Below the pieces are notes generated by a model. The model did no database searches. It worked only from the letters and a program-made list of their open reading frames with translations, and was not told the origin of the DNA. Made by a program: the position numbers and the translations under genes. Positions 53,961 to 63,132 of a stretch of 64,000 bases of DNA are shown here, piece by piece (the first letter of the stretch is position 1; the number at the start of each line of letters is the position of its first letter). Source of the DNA: Enemella evansiae (lineage in GTDB: Bacteria; Actinomycetota; Actinomycetes; Propionibacteriales; Propionibacteriaceae); the NCBI RefSeq assembly GCF_002250705.1, contig NZ_NMVP01000033.1, positions 1 through 64,000 on the forward strand. The letters run 5' to 3'.

Positions 53961-54527
53961 TCAGCGCGGGACGCGGCGGCCGGCGCCGGGTGGGATCTGG
54001 TTGGCATCGGTCGCGGCGCGTTCGGCTGCGGTGAGTCCGGCGGCGGTGAGGATCTGCTGGACGATCGCGTTCTTGTCCCTGATGTAGGCGTCCAGGTCTT
54101 CGGCCGCGGCGGCCACCCGCTGCTTGACCGCGCCGTAGGCGTCCCGCAGTTCCGGGTCGGCGCGCAGGGTGTCGCGGACCGCCAGGTGGTTGCGCAGCGA
54201 CAGGCTGCCCGCCACGATCACATAGGTGTTGGTACGCGGCCAGTCGGCGGGCTGGGCGAACGCCCAGCGCTCGGGAATGCCGAGCTCCCCCAGCGGCCGG
54301 AATCCCAACCCCAACAGGACATCCGAGGCCGCCTCGACCTGCTCGGCGGCGACGATGATGTCCACATCGATGACCGGTTTCGCGGCCAGCCCCGGCACCG
54401 CGGTGCTGCCCACGTGCTCGATCCCGACCACCGGTACGCCGGCCACGTCCAGCGCACCCGCATAGCGGTCCCGCAGGCCCCGGAAGGCCTCGACCCACCC
54501 CGGATCGTGGTCGACGACGGTGATCAC
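53961..54527 (-). CDS. GrpB family (UPF0157) protein
   Basis: A 188-residue nucleotidyltransferase-fold protein: VVDHDPGWVEAFRGLRDRYA, VVGIEHVGSTAVPGLAAKPV, IDVDIIVA and the C-terminal LAVRDTLRADPELRDAYGAV, all standard for the GrpB/UPF0157 family. EHVGSTAVPGLxAKPxIDVDI holds the nucleotidyltransferase-like motif. The start GTG 54527 lies 12 bases after trpC with GAGG between, so it is co-transcribed. No link to tryptophan is known. Confidence 0.9.
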   Translation of the reverse strand: MITVVDHDPGWVEAFRGLRDRYAGALDVAGVPVVGIEHVGSTAVPGLAAKPVIDVDIIVAAEQVEAASDVLLGLGFRPLGELGIPERWAFAQPADWPRTNTYVIVAGSLSLRNHLAVRDTLRADPELRDAYGAVKQRVAAAAEDLDAYIRDKNAIVQQILTAAGLTAAERAATDANQIPPGAGRRVPR

Positions 54528-54539
54528 GGGCCGGCGACC

Positions 54540-55322
54540 TCAGCGACCGGCGTCGATCATCGCCTGGACGGCGGCGGCCGGGTCGTCCCCGGTGACCAGC
54601 GCCTCGCCGACGAGCACCACATCGGCACCGGCGGCCCGGGATGCGGCGACATCGGCCGGCCCGGTGATCCCGGACTCGTTCACCCGGCACACCCCCTCGG
54701 GCACCAGCGGCGCCAGACGGGCGAAGGTGGCGGGATCGACCGCGAGGGTCTTCAGATTGCGGTTGTTCACCCCGACGAGCCGGGCGCCGACCGCGACGGC
54801 GCGCTCGATCTCGGCCTCGTCGTGCACCTCGACCAGCGGGGTCAGCCCCAGCTCGACCGCGGTGGCGTGCAGGTCCCGCAGCTGCGCATCGTCCAGTGCG
54901 GCGACGATCAGCAGCGCCAGGTCGGCACCGGCGGCCCGCGCCTCGATCAGCTGGTAGTCGGTGACGATGAAGTCCTTGCGCAGCACCGGCACCTCGACCG
55001 CGGCCCGGACGCTGACCAGGTCCTCGAGCGAGCCGCGGAACCGGCGCCGTTCGGTGAGCACCGAGATCGCCGCGGCGCCACCGGCGGCATAGCGGGCGGC
55101 CAGCGCGGCCGGGTCGGCGATCTGGGCCAGGTCGCCGCGGCTCGGGCTGGCGCGCTTCACCTCGGCGAGCACGCTCACCCCGGGGGCGGTGAAGGCGGGC
55201 ATCGGATCGCGTGGCGCAGGGGCGCCGGCGACCTGCTCGGCGAGCCGGGCGGCCGGGACGGCACGCTCCCGCTCGGCCAGATCCTCGCGGACCCCGACGA
55301 TGATCTCGTCGAGGACGGTCAT
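54540..55322 (-). CDS. trpC: Indole-3-glycerol phosphate synthase TrpC
   Basis: A 260-residue TIM barrel closing the indole ring. Catalytic and binding blocks are [16 protein letters not shown] (Lys and Glu), [39 protein letters not shown] (Lys), [26 protein letters not shown] and [14 protein letters not shown]. It is monofunctional: no TrpF domain is fused. ATG 55322 shares a base with the stop before it. Confidence 0.96.
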   Translation of the reverse strand: MTVLDEIIVGVREDLAERERAVPAARLAEQVAGAPAPRDPMPAFTAPGVSVLAEVKRASPSRGDLAQIADPAALAARYAAGGAAAISVLTERRRFRGSLEDLVSVRAAVEVPVLRKDFIVTDYQLIEARAAGADLALLIVAALDDAQLRDLHATAVELGLTPLVEVHDEAEIERAVAVGARLVGVNNRNLKTLAVDPATFARLAPLVPEGVCRVNESGITGPADVAASRAAGADVVLVGEALVTGDDPAAAVQAMIDAGR

Positions 55323-55555
55323 CAGTCCTGCCCCATCCCGATCCGGCTCATGATCCCGCCGACGATCGGCGCGAGCACCAGCAGCACACCGCCGGCGATC
55401 GAGATCGGCACGTTGATCGAGGGAAATCCGCCCGGACCGGCGAGGAAACCGACGGTGAGCACGATGAAGGCGACCAGCGCGATCATGGAACCGGTCCAGG
55501 CAGCGGGGGTCCGGCCGTGATGGACGTTCTTGACGGTGGTGCGGCGGCGGCTCAT
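55322..55555 (-). CDS. HGxxPAAW family small membrane protein
   Basis: A 77-residue protein with the signature [12 protein letters not shown] at residues 12-23 and two membrane helices ([39 protein letters not shown]). The family is found almost only in actinobacteria, typically between trpE and trpC, as here. The function is unknown. Confidence 0.92.
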   Translation of the reverse strand: MSRRRTTVKNVHHGRTPAAWTGSMIALVAFIVLTVGFLAGPGGFPSINVPISIAGGVLLVLAPIVGGIMSRIGMGQD

Positions 55556-55598
55556 CGGTCCTCTTTCGATCCAGGTGTCTGCGCGGTGGGCATCGCGG

Positions 55599-56090
55599 TC
55601 ATTCTCGTGCATTTCCGGGGGTGCTGTCATCCGGACGTGCCGCGGTGGTCGGGTCGTGCCCGGCATCGAGCGCCTTCCACACCTCGTTCGGATCGTCATC
55701 GGGTGAGGTCTGCGCGCGGGCCCGGGTCCGGTCGAACCGGTCCGGGCGGCGCGGCCAGCGCTGCGCCCGGGCCACCATCAGCACCGACCCGGCGACCACC
55801 AGCAGCCCGCAGAGGGCGTACGCCCAGTGCGCGATCCCGGCCGGGCCGCCGCTGATCACCCCAGCCACCATGCCCATCCCGAGCAGCGCCAGCAGCACCC
55901 CGAGCACCCGTCGCCCGATGTGCCGCAGGATCAGCGCCAGCGCCAGCCCGGCCAGTGCGGCCGCGGCCAGCACCACCCCGGCCGGCCCACCGGCCCCGCT
56001 CACCGAGGCCAGGATCAGCCCGGCGATCGAGCCGAGCGCGAGCCCACCCAGGGCGTACGTCCGGCTCCTGGATCCGACCCGCTCAGCCAT
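55599..56090 (-). CDS. Trp-region conserved membrane protein (TIGR02234 type)
   Basis: A 163-residue protein with four membrane helices (YALGGLALGSIAGLILASVS, GVVLAAAALAGLALALILRH, VLGVLLALLGMGMVAGVISG, WAYALCGLLVVAGSVLMVAR) and a cytoplasmic tail ending DPNEVWKALDAGHDPT, the mark of the actinobacterial trp-region family. It overlaps the trpE end by eight bases. Function unknown. Confidence 0.88.
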   Translation of the reverse strand: MAERVGSRSRTYALGGLALGSIAGLILASVSGAGGPAGVVLAAAALAGLALALILRHIGRRVLGVLLALLGMGMVAGVISGGPAGIAHWAYALCGLLVVAGSVLMVARAQRWPRRPDRFDRTRARAQTSPDDDPNEVWKALDAGHDPTTAARPDDSTPGNARE

Positions 56091-57630
56091 CCAGATCCCC
56101 CGGCTCCAGCTCGCGCAGCTCGGCCGCGGCCGCGATCGCCCGCAGCGCCGCGGCCGCCTTGTTCTGCGACTCGGCGTTCTCCAGCGCCGGTACCGAGTCG
56201 GCGACGATCCCGCCGCCGGCCTGCACGAACGCCGTACCGTCCTTGACCAGCGCGGTGCGGATCGCGATCGCGGTGTCGGAGTCGCCGTTGAAGTCGAACC
56301 AGCCGACCACCCCGCCGTAGGTCCCCCGCCGGGTCAGCTCGAGCCGTTCGATGATCTCCATCGCCCGCACCTTCGGCGCCCCCGACAGCGTGCCCGCCGG
56401 GAAACAGGCCAAGGTCGCGGCCAGGGCGGTCCGCCCGGGCGCGAGCCGCCCGGTGACCGCGGCCTCCATGTGCATCACGTGCGAATAGCGGCGCACCTCC
56501 ATGAACTCGACCACCTCGACGCTGCCCGGTTCACAGACCCGGCCCAGATCGTTGCGGCCCAGGTCGACCAGCATCAGGTGCTCGGCCCGCTCCTTCTCAT
56601 CGGCCAGCAGTTCCTGCTCCAGCGCGACATCCTCGGCCGGGGTGCTGCCGCGCGGCCGGGTACCGGCGATCGGATAGGTGGTCGCGGTGCCGCCGCGGAC
56701 GGTGACCAGCGCCTCCGGGGAACTGCCGACGATGTCGTAACCGGCCATCCGCAGCAGGTACAGATACGGGCTCGGGTTGCCCAACCGCAGCCGCCGATAG
56801 ATCTCGAAGGCGTCCGGCGCGTCCGGGACCTCGAACCGCTGCGAGACGACGATCTGGAAGCATTCGCCGGCCTCGATCTCGGCGATCGCGTCCCGCACCG
56901 CCTGCTCGTGGTCGGCGTCGGTGCGCTGCCGCACCACCGCGGCGGGCTGGTGGTCGGCGGCGACCGTCCGCACCAGCGGTTCGCGGGGCCGGGTGAGGTC
57001 GGCGACCATCGAGCGGACCCGCTCGCAGGCATCGGCGTACGCCTGGTCGACCCGCTCGTCGCTGTCGTCCCAGTTGATCGCATTCGCCAGCAGCCAGACC
57101 TCACCGGTGCGGTGGTCCAGGGCGGCCAGGTCGGCGACCAGCATCATCCCGATCTCGGGAACCCGCAGGTCGTCGACGGTGTCGTTCGGCAGCTTCTCCA
57201 GCCGGCGGACCACGTCGTAGCCGAGGTGGCCGACGAAACCGGAGACGAACGGCGGCAGATCCGGTTGGGGATGGTCGTGGATGAGCAGCCGCAGGCACTC
57301 GGCGAGCGCGGCCAGCGGGTCATCGGCGTACGCCGCGGAACCGCCCTCGGCACCGGGCAGCCCGACGGGCACGGTCCCCTGCCAGACCAGTCGGCCGTCA
57401 TCGCTGGACAGGGTCGCCGCGGAGCGGACACCGACGAAGGACCAGCGCGAGCTGACCCCGCGCTCGACCGATTCCAGCAGGAAGGTGCCGGGCCGCGAGG
57501 CCGCCAGCCGGTGGTAGACCGAGACCGGGGTGTCGGCGTCCGAGATCACCCGGGCGGCGACGGTGACCACCCGCCGCTCCCGCGCCAGCTCCCGGAAACC
57601 GGCCAGGTCGGGGGTGATGCCGATGCTCAC
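56083..57630 (-). CDS. trpE: Anthranilate synthase component I TrpE
   Basis: A 515-residue chorismate-using enzyme. The feedback site motif FLLESVERG is near residue 50. The catalytic domain has [97 protein letters not shown] and [13 protein letters not shown]. The glutaminase partner trpG is not in the window. GTG 57630 overlaps hisI by GTGA. No leader peptide with Trp codons was found upstream. Confidence 0.96.
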   Translation of the reverse strand: MSIGITPDLAGFRELARERRVVTVAARVISDADTPVSVYHRLAASRPGTFLLESVERGVSSRWSFVGVRSAATLSSDDGRLVWQGTVPVGLPGAEGGSAAYADDPLAALAECLRLLIHDHPQPDLPPFVSGFVGHLGYDVVRRLEKLPNDTVDDLRVPEIGMMLVADLAALDHRTGEVWLLANAINWDDSDERVDQAYADACERVRSMVADLTRPREPLVRTVAADHQPAAVVRQRTDADHEQAVRDAIAEIEAGECFQIVVSQRFEVPDAPDAFEIYRRLRLGNPSPYLYLLRMAGYDIVGSSPEALVTVRGGTATTYPIAGTRPRGSTPAEDVALEQELLADEKERAEHLMLVDLGRNDLGRVCEPGSVEVVEFMEVRRYSHVMHMEAAVTGRLAPGRTALAATLACFPAGTLSGAPKVRAMEIIERLELTRRGTYGGVVGWFDFNGDSDTAIAIRTALVKDGTAFVQAGGGIVADSVPALENAESQNKAAAALRAIAAAAELRELEPGDLDG

Positions 57631-57995
57631 TCGCCCTCCCCCAGCAGCAGGTGGCTGTCGAAGCAGCTCTGCAGGCCGGTGTGGCACGCGGGACCGGTCT
57701 GGTCGACCTTGATCAGCAGGGTGTCGCCGTCGCAGTCCAGCCGCACCTCGCGGACCCGCTGCACGTGGCCGGAGGTCTCCCCCTTCACCCACTGCTGCTG
57801 CCGGCTGCGCGAATAGTAGGTGCCGCGCCCGGTGGTCAGGGTGGCGTGCAGTGCCGCGTCGTCCAGCCAGGCCATCATCAGCACCTGGCCGGTGGTCGCG
57901 TCCTGCACCACCGCTGGTACCAGCCCATCGGGCGTACGCCGCAGCAGGGCCGCCACGTCAGGGGCGAGCGGGGATTCGGTGTCGGCGGAACTCAC
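57627..57995 (-). CDS. hisI: Phosphoribosyl-AMP cyclohydrolase HisI
   Basis: A 122-residue enzyme opening the adenine ring in histidine synthesis. Metal and substrate residues are in [32 protein letters not shown] and [20 protein letters not shown] followed by CHTGLQSCF. It is monofunctional, without HisE. It is the first gene of the hisI-trpE-trpC operon, linking his and trp expression. GTG 57995. The divergent gene starts 72 bases away. Confidence 0.95.
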   Translation of the reverse strand: MSSADTESPLAPDVAALLRRTPDGLVPAVVQDATTGQVLMMAWLDDAALHATLTTGRGTYYSRSRQQQWVKGETSGHVQRVREVRLDCDGDTLLIKVDQTGPACHTGLQSCFDSHLLLGEGE

Positions 57996-58054
57996 CGCGC
58001 CATTCTCCCACGTCCGATCGAAGCCATCCGCACACCGGAACGGGCCGCGTCGTC

Positions 58055-58060
58055 TACGCT
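58055..58060 (+). promoter_or_regulatory. -10 motif TACGCT of the gene at 58067
   Basis: TACGCT ends six bases before GTG 58067 with no Shine-Dalgarno: a leaderless pattern. Confidence 0.5.
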
Positions 58061-58066
58061 CGGGGC

Positions 58067-58723
58067 GTGAACTTCGCCAAAACCGAACGCGCCGAGTTGT
58101 GCGACCTACTCGACCGGGTCGGCCCCGACGCGCCGACGCTTTCCGGTGACTGGACCACCCATGATCTGGCCGCCCACCTCTGGATCCGGGAGACCGATCC
58201 GCTCGGCGCCCCGGGCATCGTGGCCAAACCGCTGGCCGGTCTCACCGAGCGCCGGATGGCCGAGACGAAGGCCCGCTGGCCCTATGCCGAGCTGGTCGAC
58301 CGGATCCGCCGCGGCCCGGCCCGGTTGTCGGTCTTCGCCTTCCCCGGCGTCGACGAGGAGGCCAACACCGTCGAATACTTCGTGCACCACGAGGACGTCC
58401 GCCGCGCCGGTGACGACCCGGACGGCCCGCGCCGGTTGCCCGATGAGGTCGAGGACTGGATGTGGCGCCGGATGAAGCTGATCGGCCGCGCCCTGTTCCG
58501 CCGCGCCTCGGTCGGCGTGGTGCTGGAACGCTCCCGCCCCGTGGACACCGGTGATGAGCCGGAGACCGTCCGGGTGATGCCGGGCAACGAGATCGTCACC
58601 ATCGTCGGCCGGCCCTCGGAACTGATGCTCTACGCCTACGGCCGCGGCCCGGAGTCCGATGTCGCCGTGGTCGGCGACCAGGCGGCGGTCGCGAAGCTCG
58701 GCGAGGCCGACCTCTCGGTCTGA
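58067..58723 (+). CDS. TIGR03085-type (DinB-like, putative metal-binding) protein
   Basis: A 218-residue protein of the actinobacterial TIGR03085 family: starts [20 protein letters not shown], then [35 protein letters not shown], and a C-terminal [15 protein letters not shown] domain shared with mycothiol-dependent maleylpyruvate isomerase relatives. The conserved His residues ([20 protein letters not shown]) are the likely metal ligands. Catalytic role unknown. It is divergent from hisI. Confidence 0.88.
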   Translation: MNFAKTERAELCDLLDRVGPDAPTLSGDWTTHDLAAHLWIRETDPLGAPGIVAKPLAGLTERRMAETKARWPYAELVDRIRRGPARLSVFAFPGVDEEANTVEYFVHHEDVRRAGDDPDGPRRLPDEVEDWMWRRMKLIGRALFRRASVGVVLERSRPVDTGDEPETVRVMPGNEIVTIVGRPSELMLYAYGRGPESDVAVVGDQAAVAKLGEADLSV

Positions 58724-58787
58724 GCACGGCGCAGCCCTCGGCCGCGCAATCCGAACCCCTTTCCCGCAGAGAATCTTCGGCCACCCT

Positions 58788-58803
58788 GTTGAATCGACTC
58801 AAC
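58788..58803. promoter_or_regulatory. Palindromic operator-like site GTTGAATCGACTCAAC
   Basis: The arms GTTGA and TCAAC flank ATCGAC, 59 bases before ATG 58863. It probably controls the transporter-oxidoreductase operon; no regulator gene lies next to it. Confidence 0.5.
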
Positions 58804-58862
58804 ATATGTGCGACAGTCTTCGGAAAGCGCTATCCGGCTGATCGAGGATGATCGAGGAATCC

Positions 58863-60221
58863 ATGACCAACAAAGACGTTGTCCCAGACACCGCACCCAC
58901 CGCCGACCCGCAGGCGAAGCCGACCAGTGCCCGCCGGGCCGCCCTCAGCGGCTGGATCGGCAGCGCACTGGAGTACTACGACTTCTCGCTCTACGCCCAG
59001 GCCGCCGCGCTCGGCGTACCCTCGGTCTTCTTCGGCACCGATGACCCGGCGGTGGCGATCATCGCCTCGCTGAGCACCTACGCCGTCGGCTACATCGCCC
59101 GCCCGATCGGCGCGGTCGTCCTCGGCGCCTGGGGCGATCGGCGCGGCCGCAAGGACGTGCTGGTGTTCGCGATGCTGCTGATGGGGTTGTCCACCTTCGC
59201 CGTCGGCCTGCTGCCCACCTATGCCCAGATCGGCATCTGGGCACCGATCCTGCTGGTCCTGCTGCGATTGATCCAGGGCTTCGCGGTGGCCGGCGAACTC
59301 GGCGGCGCGAACGCGATGATCATCGAACAGGCGGCCACCGAACGACGCGGCTGGTTCGCCAGCTTCAGCCTGCAGGGCACCCAGATCGGCTCCATCCTGG
59401 CCACCGCGATCATGCTGCCGCTGGCCGCCATCCTCGGCGACGAGGCGTTCCGCGCCTGGGGTTGGCGGATCCCGTTCCTGCTCAGCGCGATCGTGGTGCT
59501 CGCCGGTTTCCTGATCCGCCGACACGTCCACGAATCGCCGATGTACGCCGACGCGGAGACCCGCGAGGGCGTCACCGAGCGCCGGCCGTTCCCGTTGGTG
59601 GACCTGCTGCGTTCCCATCCGGGTGCGGTGTTCCGCTGCGTGCTGATGACCTTCACCAATGCGCTCGGCATGGTGGCCCTCACCTTCGGCGTCTCCTACG
59701 GCACCCAGCCCAGCTACGGCATCGGGTTCAGCACCAGCCAGTTCCTGCTGGTCACCCTGATCTCCAATGTCGTCGCGGCCCTGACCATCCCGCTGTTCGG
59801 GTCGCTGTCCGACCGCTACGGCCGGCGGCTGTTCATGATCGCCGGCGGGCTCCTCGGCGGATTGAGCACCTTCGCCTACCTGTGGGCCATCCAGCAGCGG
59901 AACCTGGTGCTGGTCATCGTCTTCGTGCTGATCCTGCACGCGGTCTTCTTCCAGATGTGGAACGCCACCTTCGCGACCTTCTTCCAGGAGCAGTTCCCCA
60001 CCCGGATGCGGGTCACCGGTTTCGCCGTCTCGCAGAATCTCGGGTTGATGATCGCCGCCTTCTTCCCCAGCATCTTCGTGGCGATCGCCCCGCCGGGGAC
60101 CGCGAACGTACCGTGGGTGATCGGCGGAACCGCCCTGGCGATCTGCGTGGTGGCCGCGGCCGCCACCGTGTTCACCCGCGAGACCCGCGGACTGTCCCTG
60201 GCCGACATCGACCGGAGGTGA
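58863..60221 (+). CDS. MHS-type MFS transporter
   Basis: A 452-residue, 12-helix major facilitator of the metabolite:H+ symporter group: GSALEYYDFSLYAQAAALGV in helix 1, GDRRGRKDVLVFAMLLMG in the 2-3 loop, LLRLIQGFAVAGELGGANAM in helix 4, and GSLSDRYGRRLFMIAGG in the 8-9 loop. ATG 58863 follows GAGGAA; an ATG five codons upstream is less well placed. The next gene starts four bases later, so it probably imports the compound that gene acts on. Confidence 0.9.
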   Translation: MTNKDVVPDTAPTADPQAKPTSARRAALSGWIGSALEYYDFSLYAQAAALGVPSVFFGTDDPAVAIIASLSTYAVGYIARPIGAVVLGAWGDRRGRKDVLVFAMLLMGLSTFAVGLLPTYAQIGIWAPILLVLLRLIQGFAVAGELGGANAMIIEQAATERRGWFASFSLQGTQIGSILATAIMLPLAAILGDEAFRAWGWRIPFLLSAIVVLAGFLIRRHVHESPMYADAETREGVTERRPFPLVDLLRSHPGAVFRCVLMTFTNALGMVALTFGVSYGTQPSYGIGFSTSQFLLVTLISNVVAALTIPLFGSLSDRYGRRLFMIAGGLLGGLSTFAYLWAIQQRNLVLVIVFVLILHAVFFQMWNATFATFFQEQFPTRMRVTGFAVSQNLGLMIAAFFPSIFVAIAPPGTANVPWVIGGTALAICVVAAAATVFTRETRGLSLADIDRR

Positions 60222-60225
60222 GCCG

Positions 60226-62253
60226 ATGACCCCCGCCCGGGAAACCCCTTGCCCGACGGTGATCCAGGTCGGGGTACGCGGCTTCGGCGCCGTCCACCTG
60301 GCCAACATCGACCGACTCGCCGCCGCGGGCCGGGTACGCCTGGTGGCCTGCGTCGATCCGCTGGTCGGCTCGCTGGGCGGCGATCCCGGGCTGGGCGTAC
60401 CGCTGTTCGACAGCCTCACCGACGCCCTCGAGGCGGTCGGCGTACCCGAGGTGGTGATCGCCTCGGTCCCGATCCCTCTGCACGCGGCGGTGGCGGCCGA
60501 GGCGCTGCGGGCGGGTGCGGACCTGCTGCTGGAGAAGCCGCCGTTCGCCCGGTTGGCCGATCTGGAGGCACTGCTGGCGCTGCAGCGGCAGACCGGGCGG
60601 CTGGTGCAGGTCGGTTTCCAGGCGCTCGGCTCCCACGCGCTGGAGCTGATCGACCGGGACGAGTTCGGCATCGGTGCGGTGCGGCACGTCCGCGCGATGG
60701 GGCACTGGGTGCGGCACCGCGCCTACTGGGAGCGCACCCCGTGGGCGGGGCGGCGGCACCTCGACGGGGTCGATGTGATGGACGGGGTCGCCACCAATCC
60801 CCTGGCCCACGCGGTCGCCACCGCCCTGCGGATCGCCGGCCTGCGCCGCGCCGAGGATGTCGCCGAGGTCGTGGTGGACGCGTACCGGACCACCGCGATC
60901 GACACCGACGACACCACCGCGCTGCGGATCGCACCGGCCACCGGAGCCGAGGCGCCGACGGTCAGCGCGGCGCTGACGCTCAGCGGCCCCGGTGAGGGGG
61001 AACCACCGCCGCTGGTCGAGGTGGTCGGCGAGCACGGCACGCTCACCCTCAGCTACATCCTCGACCAGGTGACCGGCCCGGACGGTGCGGTGCGAGGCAC
61101 CGGGCGCACCGATCTGCTGGAGAACCTACTCGCTGCCCGCGCCACCGGCGTACCGCTGCTGGCTCCGCTCGCCGACACCGGGGCGTTCATGCGGGTCGTG
61201 GAGGCGCTGCGGACCGCGCCGGAGCCGACCAGGGTCCCGGAGCGGTTCATCGAGGTCGTCGGGGAGGGTGCGGCCGCGCATCCGGTGCTGCGGGATGTGC
61301 AGCACTGGATCCGGGCGGCCGCCGACCGGGACGGCACCTTCACCGAGGCCGGTGCCCCGTGGGCGTTCACCGGCCGGGACACGGTGCTGGCCGAGGCCGG
61401 ATCGGGCCGCGGCGGACCCTTGCTGACCGTGCAGAGCGGTGCCGGTTCCGTGCCCGATTCCGCACCGCGCCCCTTCCTGCACCCGGTGCGCACCCGCGCC
61501 GGGGTGGAGCTGACCGCGCGGCGCCCCGCCGATCACGACTGGCATCTGGGGCTGGGATTCACCGTGCCGGATGCCGCCGGGACGAACTTCTGGGGTGGTG
61601 GCAGCTACCGGCCCGGCGCCGGGTACCAGTGGCTGGACGATCATGGTGTGCAGCGCCTCGATGCCCTGCTGCAGAATCCCGAGGAGCTGACGATGCTGCT
61701 CAGCTGGTTGGACCGCGACGGTGAACCGGTGCTGCGCGAGCGGCGCACGATGGCCTGCCTGCCGATCGACGGCGACTGCTGGGAGCTGCGGCTGCACACC
61801 GAACTGGAGGCCGACCGGCCGATCCCGCTCGGCAGCCCGGGCAGCACCGGCCGGGCCGGGGCCGGATACGGCGGCTGGTTCTGGCGGCTCCCCGCCTGCC
61901 GGGAGATCACCGTGCGTACGCCCGACGGCGCGGGTGAGCGGGCGGTCAACGGCAGCCGCGCCCCCTGGCTCGCCTGGCATGCCACCTTCCTCGGTACGCC
62001 GGGTGCCACCGGACCGGCGACCATCGTGCTCGCCCCCGGTGACGAGCAGACCGCGGCGGACCCCTGGTTCGTGCGCACCGGTGACTATCCCGGGATCGGT
62101 TCGGCCGTCGCCTGGGAACGGCCCGCGGTCGTCGAACCGGGGCGCCGGTTCATCCGCTCGGTGCGTGCGGTGATCGCCGACGGCGAGCTCGATCCCGCGG
62201 ACGCGATGGGCCGCCTCGCCGACGCGGTGCCTCAGCCCGGCAGCGCGTTGTAG
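60226..62253 (+). CDS. Gfo/Idh/MocA oxidoreductase fused to a DUF6807 (PmoA-like) domain
   Basis: A 675-residue fusion. Residues about 12-350 are a Gfo/Idh/MocA NAD(P) oxidoreductase: VIQVGVRGFGAVHLANIDRL, VVIASVPIPLHAAVAAEALR and LLLEKPPFARLADLEALLAL with the catalytic Lys. Residues about 410-665 match the DUF6807/PmoA family (PFLHPVRTRAGVELTARRPA, DHDWHLGLGFTV, TNFWGGGSYRPGAGYQWLDD). The two are usually separate proteins encoded side by side in sugar catabolism loci; here they are one chain behind a transporter. Substrate likely a sugar or sugar acid, inferred from family. Its 3' end overlaps the convergent gene by 22 bases. Confidence 0.85.
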   Translation: MTPARETPCPTVIQVGVRGFGAVHLANIDRLAAAGRVRLVACVDPLVGSLGGDPGLGVPLFDSLTDALEAVGVPEVVIASVPIPLHAAVAAEALRAGADLLLEKPPFARLADLEALLALQRQTGRLVQVGFQALGSHALELIDRDEFGIGAVRHVRAMGHWVRHRAYWERTPWAGRRHLDGVDVMDGVATNPLAHAVATALRIAGLRRAEDVAEVVVDAYRTTAIDTDDTTALRIAPATGAEAPTVSAALTLSGPGEGEPPPLVEVVGEHGTLTLSYILDQVTGPDGAVRGTGRTDLLENLLAARATGVPLLAPLADTGAFMRVVEALRTAPEPTRVPERFIEVVGEGAAAHPVLRDVQHWIRAAADRDGTFTEAGAPWAFTGRDTVLAEAGSGRGGPLLTVQSGAGSVPDSAPRPFLHPVRTRAGVELTARRPADHDWHLGLGFTVPDAAGTNFWGGGSYRPGAGYQWLDDHGVQRLDALLQNPEELTMLLSWLDRDGEPVLRERRTMACLPIDGDCWELRLHTELEADRPIPLGSPGSTGRAGAGYGGWFWRLPACREITVRTPDGAGERAVNGSRAPWLAWHATFLGTPGATGPATIVLAPGDEQTAADPWFVRTGDYPGIGSAVAWERPAVVEPGRRFIRSVRAVIADGELDPADAMGRLADAVPQPGSAL

Positions 62254-63131
62254 ATCTCGGTGGTCACCGCGGCCATCTGGCCCATGTCGGCCTGCGGGTC
62301 GGCGCCGACGACCACCAGCAGCCCGCCCTTGAGCAGCGTCACGCACTCCACCCGGATGTCGACCCGGCCGCAGCTCACCGGACCGAAGCGATTCCGGTTG
62401 CCGAGCCCCGAGTGGGCATCCAGGTCGGTGAGCGAGGCGACCGGCGAGTTCATGGTGAGCGCATAGACCGCGCCCGGACCCGGCTGGCCCTCGACGGGCT
62501 GGTAGTGCGCCCGGTCGATGTTGCCGAACGGCAGCCTGGCCTCGTCCCGGCCGGCGTCGCGCCGCAGGCCGTCGACCCGGGCCGGCAGCTTGGCCTCCTC
62601 GACGGGTTTGGCGAAGGCGGCGACCGCCCGGCGGGGCGCCACCCGGCCGGCATCCGGCTCGGTACCCCGCGGGTTCAGCAGCCAGGCGGCCAGGATCGCG
62701 ACCCCGGCCAGGGTCACCAGCGCGATCAGCTGCACCCGGCGGGTGGGTCGGCCGGCCACCTTCGGCGGCGGCGATCCGGGCGGCGGCTCGTCGCGGCCGG
62801 GTACGCGGTGGTGGCCATGCCGCTCCTCGGTGCGCCGCTGCTGGCTGGGTCGCGGCTGGCCCGGCTGTTGCGGACCGGCCGGCTGCTGGCCGGCGGCCGG
62901 CGTACGCTCCCACAGGCTCTCATCGGTGAGCCGGTTGCGGGTGTAGCGCTGACCGGACCACTGCCCCACCTCGTCCCGCCGGGGCGGGCCGGGTCGGATC
63001 TGGGTCAGGTCGGCTTCCGGGTCCGGTTCCGGTGCGGGGTCGGGGCGACGGGCGGGGCGCAGCACGGTGTCGTCCGGCCGCTCCTCCTCCGCCCGGTCGT
63101 CACCCCATTCGCGCCCGTTGTCCCAGGACAT
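62232..63131 (-). CDS. Hypothetical single-pass membrane protein with disordered N-terminus
   Basis: A 299-residue protein with a charged Pro/Arg/Gln-rich cytoplasmic part (residues 1-128, for example QQPAGPQQPGQPRPSQQRRT), one membrane helix (LIALVTLAGVAILAAWLL) and an extracytoplasmic domain of about 150 residues with two Cys (VSCGRVDIRVECVTLLKG) that may form a disulfide. No family recognised. It starts one base after the gatB stop, so it is expressed with the amidotransferase genes. Confidence 0.75.
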   Translation of the reverse strand: MSWDNGREWGDDRAEEERPDDTVLRPARRPDPAPEPDPEADLTQIRPGPPRRDEVGQWSGQRYTRNRLTDESLWERTPAAGQQPAGPQQPGQPRPSQQRRTEERHGHHRVPGRDEPPPGSPPPKVAGRPTRRVQLIALVTLAGVAILAAWLLNPRGTEPDAGRVAPRRAVAAFAKPVEEAKLPARVDGLRRDAGRDEARLPFGNIDRAHYQPVEGQPGPGAVYALTMNSPVASLTDLDAHSGLGNRNRFGPVSCGRVDIRVECVTLLKGGLLVVVGADPQADMGQMAAVTTEIYNALPG

Positions 63132-63132
63132 C

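Noticed and set aside
57627..58066. Trp or His attenuator upstream of hisI-trpE
   Set aside because: Only 71 bases separate hisI from the divergent gene. No leader peptide with Trp or His codons and no terminator hairpin could be read.
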